The notes under the pieces: generated by a model
Seen by the model: the letters and a program-made list of their open reading frames with translations, nothing else
Told to the model about the DNA's origin: nothing
Database searches by the model: none
From: Rhodoblastus acidophilus
GTDB taxonomy: Bacteria > Pseudomonadota > Alphaproteobacteria > Rhizobiales > Beijerinckiaceae
Direction of reading: 5' to 3'
Assembly (NCBI RefSeq): GCF_009720655.1
Contig: NZ_WNKS01000001.1
Location: forward strand, 457,972-521,971
DNA: 64,000 nt
Shown: piece after piece, positions 24,824 to 34,308 of the stretch
Layout: the number at the start of each line of letters is the position of its first letter
Position numbering within the stretch: the stretch's first letter is position 1
Made by a program: the position numbers and the translations under genes

Positions 24824-27439
24824 ATGACCGGCGTTTCTGTTTGCGTTTCCGAAATGACCTTAGTTCCGCCGCTTGAGGCGCCCGCACGGCGGGATTTTAT
24901 TCTAGGCCTCGACGAGATTGGCCCGGACGACGCCGGCCTCGTCGGCGGCAAGGCGTTTCCGCTCGCAACGCTGCTTCAGAGCGGCTTTTGCGTGCCCAAT
25001 GGGTTTTGCGTCACCTCAAATGCGTTCCACGCGCGCATCGGCGAGGACGCCGTTCTGCCTGACGACCTGCGCGAAGACCTTGCTGAGGCTTGGCGCCGCA
25101 GCGGCTTTCGCAACGCGGCGGTGCGCAGTTCCGCGACCGAGGAGGATGGCCGCGAAACCTCCTGGGCGGGCGTGTTTCCCACCGTGCTGCCGGTGCGCGA
25201 CGCCGACGAGATGATCGCCGCGGTCCAAACCTGTTTTCGCGCGCTTCATGCGCCGGAAGCGGAATTTTTGCGGTCACACCGCCGGCGGAGCGCGCGTCCT
25301 GCCATGGCTGTCCTGGTTCAGGAGCTGGTTGAGGCGGAGGCGGCCGGAATCGTGTTTACCGCCAATCCCGTCACCGGCGCGCGCGGCGAGATCGTGATCA
25401 ACGCCATTCGCGGCCTGGGCGAGCCGCTCGCTTCGGGCCGCGTCAACGGCGACATGGTCGTCGCCGGGCGCGATGGCGCGATCCGATCGCAGGTCGTCTC
25501 GGATCAGGCGTTCATGCTGACCTCCGAAGGCCCGGTGCCGCTGGCGGAGGCGAAGCCGGCCCTGACGCGGGCGCAAGCTGAAAAACTCGCGCATCTCGCC
25601 GTGGAGGTCGAAGATGTGTTCGGCTGTCCGCAGGACATCGAATTCGCGATTGCTGACGGCCGTGTTCATCTGCTTCAGGCGCGTCCGATCACCGGCGTCG
25701 ATTCGGCGGCGGTCGGCGAGGCGGAAATCGCCGGATATCTCGACAAGGCGCGCGTGCGCCTGTCAAAACGGGTGGCGATCCTGCGGCGGCAGGGACGGCT
25801 CACGGGACGGCGGGCGATCTTCAGCAGCGGCAATATCGGCGAATTGCTGCCCACGCCGACGCCGATGAGTTTTGGCCTGTTTCGCGCGATTTTCGCCGGT
25901 CCCGGCGGCGCCATCGCGGCGGGACGCCAAAAGCTCGGCTATGCGCTGGACGCAGACGCCGCCGACCCGCTCTATGAGGAGATTTGCGGACAGCCCTATT
26001 TCAATGTCGAGATCGACGCCAAAACCTTTTGCATCGGCGCGCCGATCGACGTGGACGACATTCTCGACAGCATCGCGCGCGAGCCCGGCCGCGCCTCCTA
26101 TCCCGAATTTGGCCTGTACAGCCAGGGGCTGAGCCTTGACGACGCGCAAGCGCGCCACGGCGAAGCCGAGGGGTTTTTGCGACATGCCGCTTTCTGGCGG
26201 TTTCACGCGAGAATGCGCGCGGCGGCCCGCGCCCTGCTGCGCCGCGGCGCACAAGACGAAGCCGACTGGTTCCAGGCGTTGAAGCCCCCCCGTCCCGATG
26301 AAATCGAAGGCTCGGCCGCGGACCTGCTTGCGGCGTTCCAGCGGCGCCTCGAACGGCTTCGAAAACTCTGCGTCGATTTCGTCATGGCCGCGCGCCTCGC
26401 CTTTTTCTTCGCCGATCTCGTGCGCTGGCGGCTGCGCCGCCATTTGGGGGATGACCGGCTGATCGGCGAATTGCTCAAGGGCCTCGACGGATCCATGGTG
26501 ACGCAGCAGGCCTTCGACCTCGAAAAGCTCGCCCAGGGCCACGTTTCTAGCGAATCTTTCCTCGCCGCCTATGGCCATTGCGCCGCCAACGAACTCGAAA
26601 TTTCGCTGCCGCGCTTCGCCGAGGAGCCCCAAATCCTCGATAGGCTGTTGCGCGACCTCTCCGCCTCCGGCCGACGTCCGGCCGCCGAATTCTGCGCGCA
26701 GCAGCGCCAGCGCCGCGAAGCGCAGCGGGAGGTTCGCCGCCAGCTGATGGACGCTGGCGTCGTGGAGCCGGAAATTCGCGCCTTCTTCGCCGACCTGCGC
26801 CTCGCCCAAAACTTCCTGCCGCGCCGCGAAACCGCAAAACATTTTTATACGGGCGAATATCGAGGGCTGCGCGGCCTTCTGCTCGAAATCAATGGGCGGC
26901 TGGGCTGGGCCGAGGGCGACATTTTCCACCTTGAGCCCGAGGAGATCGGAGGGGCGTTGGCGCGTCCCGACGCGTTCGCGCCATTGGTGTGCGCGCGGCG
27001 GCGTGAAAGAAAGATCGCGGCTCTGCTCGCCGCCGAGCGCCGCATCCCCGCCGTCATCTTCGCCGACGCGCTTGACAAAATTGGCGCCCGCGTCGAGGTT
27101 GCGACCTCGGGAGCCTTTGTCGGCGCACCCGTTGCCCCCGGCGCCGTGGTCGGCCGCGTGATGTTGCTCGACGAGGGCGCGACCGGCGCGCCGCCCGGCT
27201 GCCGCCATGATCGCATCCTCGTCGCCCATTCCGCCAATCTCGGTTTGGCGCCGTGGCTGCGGGTCGCCGCAGGTCTCATTGTCGAAGTCGGCGGCGTGCT
27301 CGCGCATGCCGCCTGCCAGGCGCGCGAGTCCGGCATTCCCGCCCTGGTGCTGGAGGGCGCGACCTCGCTATTGCGCGACGGCATGCTGGTCAGCCTCGAC
27401 GGCGCGACCGGGCGTATCGAAATTCTGGAAATGTCATGA
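24824..27439 (+). CDS. PEP synthase / rifampicin-phosphotransferase-like dikinase
   Basis: The product is 871 aa. The N-terminal ATP-grasp (PPDK_N) domain, about 25-310, has LVGGKAFPLATLLQSGFCVP, VRSSATEEDGRETSWAGVF and the FTANPVTGARGEIVINAIRGLGE segment. A long helical middle part (about 320-750) resembles no family I can name. The C-terminal PEP-utiliser swivelling domain keeps the phosphohistidine, H828 in GGVLAHAACQARESGIPA. This ATP-binding/substrate/His order is that of rifampicin phosphotransferase and is related to phenylphosphate synthase. It probably phosphorylates a small molecule with ATP, releasing AMP and phosphate. There is no PEP-binding TIM barrel, so it is not PEP synthase itself. 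The stop overlaps the SDR start. Confidence 0.85.
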   Translation: MTGVSVCVSEMTLVPPLEAPARRDFILGLDEIGPDDAGLVGGKAFPLATLLQSGFCVPNGFCVTSNAFHARIGEDAVLPDDLREDLAEAWRRSGFRNAAVRSSATEEDGRETSWAGVFPTVLPVRDADEMIAAVQTCFRALHAPEAEFLRSHRRRSARPAMAVLVQELVEAEAAGIVFTANPVTGARGEIVINAIRGLGEPLASGRVNGDMVVAGRDGAIRSQVVSDQAFMLTSEGPVPLAEAKPALTRAQAEKLAHLAVEVEDVFGCPQDIEFAIADGRVHLLQARPITGVDSAAVGEAEIAGYLDKARVRLSKRVAILRRQGRLTGRRAIFSSGNIGELLPTPTPMSFGLFRAIFAGPGGAIAAGRQKLGYALDADAADPLYEEICGQPYFNVEIDAKTFCIGAPIDVDDILDSIAREPGRASYPEFGLYSQGLSLDDAQARHGEAEGFLRHAAFWRFHARMRAAARALLRRGAQDEADWFQALKPPRPDEIEGSAADLLAAFQRRLERLRKLCVDFVMAARLAFFFADLVRWRLRRHLGDDRLIGELLKGLDGSMVTQQAFDLEKLAQGHVSSESFLAAYGHCAANELEISLPRFAEEPQILDRLLRDLSASGRRPAAEFCAQQRQRREAQREVRRQLMDAGVVEPEIRAFFADLRLAQNFLPRRETAKHFYTGEYRGLRGLLLEINGRLGWAEGDIFHLEPEEIGGALARPDAFAPLVCARRRERKIAALLAAERRIPAVIFADALDKIGARVEVATSGAFVGAPVAPGAVVGRVMLLDEGATGAPPGCRHDRILVAHSANLGLAPWLRVAAGLIVEVGGVLAHAACQARESGIPALVLEGATSLLRDGMLVSLDGATGRIEILEMS

Positions 27440-28230
27440 GCCTGTTCGATCTTGCGGGGCGTCGGGTCGTGGTGACCGGCGCCGGCGCCAATGGCGGCAT
27501 CGGCCATGCCTTGGCCATCGGGTTTGCGCGCGCCGGCGCGCGGCTCGCCCTGTGCGACATCGACGAAGAGGGCCTCGCGCGGACGGTCGAGGAAACAGGC
27601 GCGGAAGTTTTCGCGCGCTGTGACATTTCCGTTGAGGCCGATGTAGAGGCGTTTTTCGCCAGCGTGCGCGAAAAACTCGGCGGTCTCGATGCGCTCGTCA
27701 ACGTTCCCTTCGTTTTTTCGCGCCGTTGCCCGCCGCACGAATTGCCGCTGGCCGACTGGGAGCGCATGTTCGCCGTCAATGTCACCGGCTATTTCCTCTG
27801 CATCCGCGCGGCGCTGCCGCTCATGCTGGCGCAGGGGAAGGGCTGCGTCATCAACATCGGCTCCAACGCCGGCGAGACGGCGCTGGGGCGCGGCGCCTTC
27901 GCCTACAGCGCCACCAAGAGCGCGGTCCACCAGATGACCCGGGAGCTCGCCGTCGAATATGGCGCGCGCGGCGTGCGCGTGAACGCGCTGGCGCCGGCGC
28001 AGGTGCTGACGCCCGGGCTCGCGGCCCACATGGACAATCCGCATTTCCGCGACAATGTGTTGCCGCGCATTTTGATGGGGCTGCCGATGGGGCGGTTGCT
28101 GACCCCCGAGGATATGGTGGGACCGGCTCTGTTTCTGGCCTCGGACGCGGCGGCTTGCGTCAATGGCGTTATCCTGCCGGTGGATGGCGGCAATCTCGCC
28201 ATGAACGCCGGCGGCGGCGCGCCGCGATGA
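27436..28230 (+). CDS. Short-chain dehydrogenase/reductase (SDR)
   Basis: The product is 264 aa, a classical SDR. The cofactor motif is TGAGANGGIGHA (about 15-26), with an acidic residue at the end of strand 2 (LCDIDEE) favouring NAD. The catalytic set is Ser in NIGSNAG and the YSATK Tyr/Lys, with the C-terminal PVDGGN. It oxidises or reduces an alcohol/ketone group. ATGA couplings link it to the phosphotransferase before and the FAH hydrolase after. SDR plus FAH pairs are known from deoxy-sugar-acid (for example L-rhamnonate) catabolism, which is one possible reading. Confidence 0.92.
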   Translation: MSLFDLAGRRVVVTGAGANGGIGHALAIGFARAGARLALCDIDEEGLARTVEETGAEVFARCDISVEADVEAFFASVREKLGGLDALVNVPFVFSRRCPPHELPLADWERMFAVNVTGYFLCIRAALPLMLAQGKGCVINIGSNAGETALGRGAFAYSATKSAVHQMTRELAVEYGARGVRVNALAPAQVLTPGLAAHMDNPHFRDNVLPRILMGLPMGRLLTPEDMVGPALFLASDAAACVNGVILPVDGGNLAMNAGGGAPR

Positions 28231-29063
28231 AACTGTTGCGCTACGGACCGGCCGGAGGCGAACAACCGGGCCTTCTCGACCGCGACGGAAACATCCGCAG
28301 CCTCGCCGGCCATGTCGCGGACATTGGCGGAGCAACCCTGGCGCCGGAGCGCCTCGACCTCTTGCGCCAACTCGACGCGGAAAAACTGCCGCTGGTGGAG
28401 GGCGCGCCGCGCCTTGGGCCGCCGGTCGCGGGCATCGGCAATGTCATCGCCATCGGCCTCAATTATCCCGGGCACGGCGCGCAATATGAAATCCCCTCCG
28501 AGCCCATCGTTTTTTCAAAGCATACGGGGTCGATCTGCGGTCCAAACGACCCCATCAAAATTCCGCCCGGCGCGACCAAGGTGGACTGGGAGGTTGAACT
28601 GGCGGTGGTGATTGGACGGCGCGCCAAACGGGTTCCGGTCGAGGCGGCCCTCGATTTTGTTGCCGGCTACATGCTCGCCAACGATGTGTCCGAACGCGAT
28701 TTCCAGTCCGCGCGCGGCGGTCAGTTCATCAAGGGCAAGTCGTGCGAAAATTTCTGTCCGCTCGGTCCGTGGCTGGTCTCCACCGACGAGATTTTCGATC
28801 CGCAGGGCATAAGGCTGTGGCTCGACGTCAACGGTCGCCGCGTTCAGGACGACAGCACGGCCAACATGATTTTTCCGGTCAAGGAATTGGTGAGCTATGT
28901 CAGCCAATTCATGGTGTTGCTGCCGGGCGATGTGATCATCACCGGGACGCCTCCGGGCGTGGGCATGACGCGCGGCTGGTATTTGAGCGCGGGAGACGAG
29001 CTGGAAACGGGCGCCACGCGCCTTGGAGCGCAACGCCAGCGCGTGATTGCAGCGGCGCTCTGA
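28227..29063 (+). CDS. Fumarylacetoacetate hydrolase (FAH) family protein
   Basis: The product is 278 aa. A short N-terminal domain is followed by the FAH catalytic domain with IGLNYPGHG, the metal-binding acidic residues in DWEVELAVVIGR and NDVSERDFQ, FIKGKSCENFCPLGP and the ITGTPPGVGM turn. Members hydrolyse or decarboxylate beta-diketo acids with Mg2+. The closest resemblance is to the 2,4-diketo-3-deoxy-sugar-acid hydrolase / ureidoglycolate-lyase-annotated subgroup rather than to true fumarylacetoacetase. It is the last gene of the tightly coupled run, and a 120-base gap follows. Confidence 0.9.
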   Translation: MKLLRYGPAGGEQPGLLDRDGNIRSLAGHVADIGGATLAPERLDLLRQLDAEKLPLVEGAPRLGPPVAGIGNVIAIGLNYPGHGAQYEIPSEPIVFSKHTGSICGPNDPIKIPPGATKVDWEVELAVVIGRRAKRVPVEAALDFVAGYMLANDVSERDFQSARGGQFIKGKSCENFCPLGPWLVSTDEIFDPQGIRLWLDVNGRRVQDDSTANMIFPVKELVSYVSQFMVLLPGDVIITGTPPGVGMTRGWYLSAGDELETGATRLGAQRQRVIAAAL

Positions 29064-29183
29064 TCAAAATCCGAGGGCTGCTCCGCCATGGCGGCCGATG
29101 TCGGCGGTCTTCGACTCGGTTGTAGTGCATTCTTCTGCGTTTCGTGTCATTTCTTCCGGACTCCCCGTCGATCCGAGACCAGA

Positions 29184-30059
29184 ATGTCCGAGTTTTATAC
29201 GACCCGCGAATTGGCCGCCCTGTTGCGCGTAAAGGAGCGGAAGGTTTACGACCTCGCCGCTTCGGGCGAGATTCCGGTGCGGCGGGTCACCGGAAAACTT
29301 CTGTTCCCGCGCGACGCGATCGGGCAGTGGCTTGATGCAAACACCCCCGCCGTTACGCCTTCTCCCTCCCAGACGGAGCGTCCGCTGATCGCGGCCGGCG
29401 GCCACGATCCCTTGCTCGAATGGGCGCTGCGCGAATCGGGGTCGGGGATCGCCGGTTTCCTCGACGGCGCCGTCGACGGGCTGAAGCGGGCGGAAGCGGA
29501 TCAATGCATCCTCGCCGGTTTGCACATCCCGGAAGAGGGGGGCTGGAACGTCGCGACGGTCGAAGCGAGATTTGCTCAAAAACCCTGGGTTCTGATCGAA
29601 TGGGCGCGGCGCCGGCGCGGGCTGATCCTGCGGCCGGGCCTGGTGCGCCGGCCAGAAAATCTCAAGGGCGTCCGGGGCTTGAGGTTTCAGGCGCGGCAGG
29701 CGGAGTCGGGAAGTGAATTGGTGCTGGACCGGCTGCTCGCCGCCGAAAGCATGACGCGCGCCGATTTGCACACAGTCGCGGCCGTCGAGCGGTCCGAAAT
29801 GGATCTGGCGATGAGTCTGGCGCAGGGAAACGCCGACGTCGGTCTTGGCATTGAGGCGGCGGCGCGCCAGTTCCAGCTCGATTTTGTTCCGCTGATCGAA
29901 GAACGGTTCGACCTGCTGGTCTGGCGAAAGGCCTATTTCGACCCGCCGTTCCAAAAACTGATCGCCCTGACCCGTTCGGACCGTTTCTTCGCCAGGGCCA
30001 ACGCGCTCGGCGGTTATGACGTCTCGGCGCTGGGCGCCGTTCACATGAATGGCGCGTAA
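29184..30059 (+). CDS. Regulator: excisionase-like HTH + periplasmic-binding-type domain
   Basis: The product is 291 aa. Residues 1-55 are a MerR/AlpA-type winged helix (YTTRELAALLRVKERKVYDL, then the VRRVTGKLLFPRDAIGQWL wing). Residues about 75-285 match the PBP-like domain found in molybdate-type one-component regulators (LLEWALRESGSGIAGFLDGA, DLHTVAAVERSEMDLAMSLAQGNADVGLGIEAAA). It probably senses a ligand in the cytoplasm and controls the preceding pathway. ATG 29184 gives a clean HTH start; the upstream frame extension is not credible. It converges with the cti gene 18 bases away. Confidence 0.88.
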   Translation: MSEFYTTRELAALLRVKERKVYDLAASGEIPVRRVTGKLLFPRDAIGQWLDANTPAVTPSPSQTERPLIAAGGHDPLLEWALRESGSGIAGFLDGAVDGLKRAEADQCILAGLHIPEEGGWNVATVEARFAQKPWVLIEWARRRRGLILRPGLVRRPENLKGVRGLRFQARQAESGSELVLDRLLAAESMTRADLHTVAAVERSEMDLAMSLAQGNADVGLGIEAAARQFQLDFVPLIEERFDLLVWRKAYFDPPFQKLIALTRSDRFFARANALGGYDVSALGAVHMNGA

Positions 30060-30077
30060 CTTTTGCTGACGGGCGCG

Positions 30078-32456
30078 TCAGTAAACCGAATCGAGCAGGT
30101 CGTAATAGGAGAGGTCGAGATAACCAGCCTCCTCGCCGCGATGTCTAAAATTCCATTCGTTGAACCAATCGAGCGCGGGCCAGAAACGCTCGCTGTTGCG
30201 CAGAACGCCATAGCGGTTCCGCAACGCCTTCCAGTCGTCGAGCATCTGGACCGAACGCAATTCGTTCAGGAAGGCGGGGGCCTGGGCGAGATCCAGTTCA
30301 ATGAAGAGGTTGGGGAAACCGCCGACAAGGGTTGGGTAGACACTCATGGTGTCCTCGTCCGGCAGCGCCTCGCCATTCTGGAAGAACAGGTCGAATTGCG
30401 TCTTGTAGACGCGATTGGCGATCAGGGAATAGACTCTTGATTCATGGCCGTGGTTGAGACGCAGCAGCACGACGCTCGGGAGAAAGCGCGGGAATTTGTA
30501 CGCCGTGGTTTCCGTCAGCAACGAAACCGCTTCCTCCCAGCGCGGAAAACTGTGAATGGGCGCATCCAGCGAGATTTTTGGTTTGACCCTGGGATTCAGC
30601 CTGTCGACTGGCCCGCTGACCTCCGGGCCCATGTGTGTTTGAAGCCGGTCGACGAGGTCCAGCACCGGACGGTCTCCCAAAACTCCGCCGGGAAGGTTGC
30701 GGTCGGCAAAGGGCACGACAGAGCGTCCGATCGCTCCAAAAACGCCCTGTGACCAGCGCTGGCGGATGGGTTCGCGCTCTTGCGGGGGCAGCAGCAGCAA
30801 AAAATTGTCTTCCATCTCCTGTCGAAGGAAATTGAAGAAGACCACAGTCTCGATCTTGCCGAGGTCGCCCTGCCAGTATTTGTAGCTCGCGACCGTGTCA
30901 TAGTAGAGCCGCTCGAAGCCGCTGTAGTTGATCAGCCATTGGCTTCGGGGAACGCCGCCCTGCCGGCCTTTCATGACCGAAACGTTGGTTTCGTGCCGGA
31001 GAACGGTGAGCCAGGCGTTCGGATTCTTTTTCCCGCCGTTCCAGACGGAGTCGATCGTCAGACCCTCGGGAGTCAGTTTTTTCTGGGCCTGCGCATAAGC
31101 GTTCGCGTATTCGGCATTGCCGAGCGGAGAGCGGTCCATCATGGTGGACCAGGTCTCCAGTCCCAATTTTGGATCCTGCACCGAGGGATCGTAGCGCGGG
31201 TCGAGGAAATGGACCCAAAAATGATCCTTGACGGCATAGGTCGCGGTCTGGCCCAGGCACACCGGCCCATAGGTGATCCCGCCGACGATCACCTCGGAAT
31301 TCTCCAGCAGGAACAGGGCGCGCGCCTCCGCCGGAATGGCCCGGTAAATCAGGAACGGATTTCCGACGCCCCAGGGCGGGTTCATGTCCTGGGTCGTATC
31401 CCAGTCGCGTTCGAGAAACAGTATTTTGAGATGCGCGAGCGAACTTTCGTTCAGACGCCAAACAAAATGATTTTTCTGCACCCTGGGCGCCGTGACCTTT
31501 TGAAGGCGATACCAGAATTTTTCGACTCCGGCGTAGGCGTAGGGGTTGTCGTAGGGGAGCGGCGTATCGATGACCTTGATCTGCTGATCGACAGTGGCGC
31601 CCGCCGCGCGGGGCGGCGGGGTCTCGGATCGGACGAGGTGAAAGAATTCCCCGGGGTTTTCGTCCAGGACGACGCTGGCCTGGTAAACGTGATCGAAGAT
31701 GTAACGGGCGACCAGCCGGTTGCGTGGATCGGGATCGTTGAAAAAATTTTCCCATTGGGCGACGGCCGCTTCACCTTTGACCGTTTCGGCCTTACGAAGC
31801 TCGTCCTGCGTGGGGCCGGGCGAACCGTTCGCCACCCAGGCCTCGAGTTTTTCCAGGTCGGCGCTGGAGATGGCCGGCAAACCAAACGGCATTCCCGCCG
31901 CGGGATTGGCTTCCAGGAACGTGTCGAGGGACTTTGGGTCCGCTGGGCACACGTGGTCATAGCGCTTGGCATAGAGCGACATCACCGCCTCGCGCGAAAA
32001 GCCGGGCTGGTTATGCCGATGGCCGGCAGCCACCATCTTGTAGAGCAAGGAGCTGTTCAGGCGGTCCGAGGGTGTCCCCTCGCGCGCGAGGATGGGATAG
32101 AAGCCGCGCTGCCGCCACTCCGCGGTGGTCTGGACCACATCCATGCCGACGCGCGGGCTGGAGTCGATGCGACTGCTATAGGGGTTGACGCCAAACCCGC
32201 CCCGGTCGACGCCGCGGTGGGAGTCGAGCTTGACATTGCAGGGCGAGCCAAGACAGCCATGACAGGCGATGCAGCGGCGATTGAAGATCGGCTGGATTTC
32301 GGTCAGGTAATTGGGCGATGCTGGAGCCGGCCCGGTCTGGGCGACCGCATCGCCCTCCCATCCCGACAGGAACAATAGTCCTGCGACGACGGCCACGAAG
32401 GCCTTAAGACGACGGGAGCGTCTCGCCTTTGGGGCGGCAGGGCAAGGGTCGCGCAT
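30078..32456 (-). CDS. cti: Fatty acid cis/trans isomerase
   Basis: The product is 792 aa, the usual Cti length. It has a signal peptide (FVAVVAGLLFLSGWEGDAVA) and a cytochrome-c-type haem motif CIACH shortly after maturation (FNRRCIACHGC). Cti converts cis unsaturated acyl chains of membrane phospholipids to trans in the periplasm, rigidifying membranes under solvent or heat stress. The frame is open far upstream, but ATG 32456 with AAGGCGG gives the signal peptide directly. The gene is well separated from ubiB (178 bases), so it probably has its own promoter. Cti is better known from Pseudomonas and Vibrio. Confidence 0.92.
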   Translation of the reverse strand: MRDPCPAAPKARRSRRLKAFVAVVAGLLFLSGWEGDAVAQTGPAPASPNYLTEIQPIFNRRCIACHGCLGSPCNVKLDSHRGVDRGGFGVNPYSSRIDSSPRVGMDVVQTTAEWRQRGFYPILAREGTPSDRLNSSLLYKMVAAGHRHNQPGFSREAVMSLYAKRYDHVCPADPKSLDTFLEANPAAGMPFGLPAISSADLEKLEAWVANGSPGPTQDELRKAETVKGEAAVAQWENFFNDPDPRNRLVARYIFDHVYQASVVLDENPGEFFHLVRSETPPPRAAGATVDQQIKVIDTPLPYDNPYAYAGVEKFWYRLQKVTAPRVQKNHFVWRLNESSLAHLKILFLERDWDTTQDMNPPWGVGNPFLIYRAIPAEARALFLLENSEVIVGGITYGPVCLGQTATYAVKDHFWVHFLDPRYDPSVQDPKLGLETWSTMMDRSPLGNAEYANAYAQAQKKLTPEGLTIDSVWNGGKKNPNAWLTVLRHETNVSVMKGRQGGVPRSQWLINYSGFERLYYDTVASYKYWQGDLGKIETVVFFNFLRQEMEDNFLLLLPPQEREPIRQRWSQGVFGAIGRSVVPFADRNLPGGVLGDRPVLDLVDRLQTHMGPEVSGPVDRLNPRVKPKISLDAPIHSFPRWEEAVSLLTETTAYKFPRFLPSVVLLRLNHGHESRVYSLIANRVYKTQFDLFFQNGEALPDEDTMSVYPTLVGGFPNLFIELDLAQAPAFLNELRSVQMLDDWKALRNRYGVLRNSERFWPALDWFNEWNFRHRGEEAGYLDLSYYDLLDSVY

Positions 32457-32634
32457 GCAATCCGCCTTTCTGAAGCCAACATCTTCGCAATGGCCGCGGG
32501 GGAGAGCGCCACCGCAGAATGATAAAGCCGGGAACCGCCGAGGACCGATTAAAAAGTGTTCCCGCGATTTGCTTCGGTCAATCGAAAGGGCGCCCAAATT
32601 GGGGTGATCGATTTGATGCGCGTGATTGACGCCG

Positions 32635-34308
32635 TCAACGCCCCCGCCAGATCGACAGGATGACCCACACCCCGCCCAGCACCGCGAAGACAAAACCGAA
32701 CATGGCGAAATAGGACACGTCCACCGGCAGCCGGCCGCCGGAGGCGGTCATGGCGATCGACGAGCCCAGGATCAGCGCGGCGGTGACGAGGGCAAGCGCA
32801 AGCCGCGCCGCGCCGCGCTCGATCTTGTCGCCGACCTCGTCGAGTTTTTCGACATCGAGGCGCAGTTTCAGATTGCTGGTTTGCGCCTGCTTCACCAGTT
32901 TTCGCAAATCGGCGGGCAGGCCGCTCATCACCTCGATCATGTCGCCAAGACCCTGGCGGCCGCGCCGCGCCAGCACTTTTGGCGAGTAGCGGGCCAAAAC
33001 CAGGTTTCGCAGGAACGGCTCCGCGGTCGCCATCACGTCGAAATCCGGGTCGAGCTGGCGGCCCATGCCTTCGAGCGAAACGAACGCCTTGGTGAGAAGG
33101 GTGAGATCGGCGGGCAGGGCCAGATTGTGCTCGCGCAAGAGGTCGACGAGATCGTTGATCAATTGCGGCAGGTTGACCGATTTCAGCGGGACGGAGTGGA
33201 CGCTGTCGATCAGCGCATCGACATCGATGCTTAGCGCCTCCTCGTCCAGAACGTCATGCTTGGTCCATTGCATCAGGATGTCGACGACGCGATCCGGGTT
33301 GCGCTCGACAAAACCCTGGAGCAGGTCGACCAGTTCGCGCCGCCGCGCTTCCGAGAGACGGCCGACCATGCCGAAATCGATGAAGGCGACGCGGTTTTCG
33401 GGCAGGAAGAACACATTGCCCTGGTGCGGGTCGGCGTGAAAAAAACCGTCCTCGAACACCATTTTCAGCACAGCCGCGCCGCCGCGCCGGGCGAGCAGTT
33501 TTCGGTCGAGCCCGCAGGCCTCGACCGACGCAAGGTCGCGCCCCGGAATGCCGTCGATGAATTGCTGGACGTTGAGACGTTCCGAGGTCCAGCGCCAATA
33601 GACTTTGGGCACGATGATGTCGGGGTCGTCGGCAAAACTTTCGGCGACGCGCTCGGCGCTGCGGCATTCGGCGGCGAGGTCGAGTTCACGGCGCATGGAG
33701 CGGGAAAATTGCGCGGCGATTTCGACGGGACGGTAGCGCCGGAGCTCCTCGATGCGCGATTCCGCGATTTCGGCGAGGCGCTTCAGCAGGCGCAGGTCGG
33801 AGTCCACCACCTTTTTCACGCCCGGGCGCCTGATCTTCAGCACCACGCGCGCGCCGGTTTTCAGCCGCGCCAGATGCACCTGCGAAATCGACGCGGCGCC
33901 GATCGGCGTGGGATCGAATTCGGCGAACAGGTCTTCGACCGGGGCGCCCAGATCCTCTTCGAGCTGGATTTTGAGCGCGTCGAAGGCGATCGGCGGCGCC
34001 TGGTCCTGCAATTTGGCGAGTTCGTCGATATAGTCCTTCGGCAGCAGGTCGATGCGCGTCGCCAGGATCTGCCCGAGCTTGACGAAGCTCGGCCCCATGT
34101 CTTCCAGAAGGCGGCGAATGCGCTGCGGCGGCTCCAGCCGCGCCAGCTCCTCCGCCTCGCTCCAGTGCAGCAGGCGTCCCGCATTCTCCAGCGCGCGCCC
34201 CAGGCCGAGGCGCCGCGCGAGATCGCCGAACCCGTAGCGGATCAGCAGCGAGGTGAGGTTCTGCACCCGTCCGAGGTCTTGCGCCGCGCCGAGAACATCG
34301 AGGAGCAT
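32635..34308 (-). CDS. ubiB: ABC1/UbiB-family atypical kinase
   Basis: The product is 557 aa. ABC1 family signatures are MGPSFVKLGQILATR (KxGQ), GAASISQVHLA (Ala-rich nucleotide loop), LKIRRPG (Lys), FHADPHQGN and AFIDFGMVG (DFG). Two C-terminal membrane spans follow (LALALVTAALILGSSIAMTA and YFAMFGFVFAVLGGVWVIL). UbiB supports ubiquinone biosynthesis, probably by moving or extracting lipid precursors. Its start overlaps by one base the stop of the CopD-like gene upstream. No other ubi biosynthesis genes adjoin, so a paralogue outside the main ubi locus is possible. Confidence 0.92.
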   Translation of the reverse strand: MLLDVLGAAQDLGRVQNLTSLLIRYGFGDLARRLGLGRALENAGRLLHWSEAEELARLEPPQRIRRLLEDMGPSFVKLGQILATRIDLLPKDYIDELAKLQDQAPPIAFDALKIQLEEDLGAPVEDLFAEFDPTPIGAASISQVHLARLKTGARVVLKIRRPGVKKVVDSDLRLLKRLAEIAESRIEELRRYRPVEIAAQFSRSMRRELDLAAECRSAERVAESFADDPDIIVPKVYWRWTSERLNVQQFIDGIPGRDLASVEACGLDRKLLARRGGAAVLKMVFEDGFFHADPHQGNVFFLPENRVAFIDFGMVGRLSEARRRELVDLLQGFVERNPDRVVDILMQWTKHDVLDEEALSIDVDALIDSVHSVPLKSVNLPQLINDLVDLLREHNLALPADLTLLTKAFVSLEGMGRQLDPDFDVMATAEPFLRNLVLARYSPKVLARRGRQGLGDMIEVMSGLPADLRKLVKQAQTSNLKLRLDVEKLDEVGDKIERGAARLALALVTAALILGSSIAMTASGGRLPVDVSYFAMFGFVFAVLGGVWVILSIWRGR

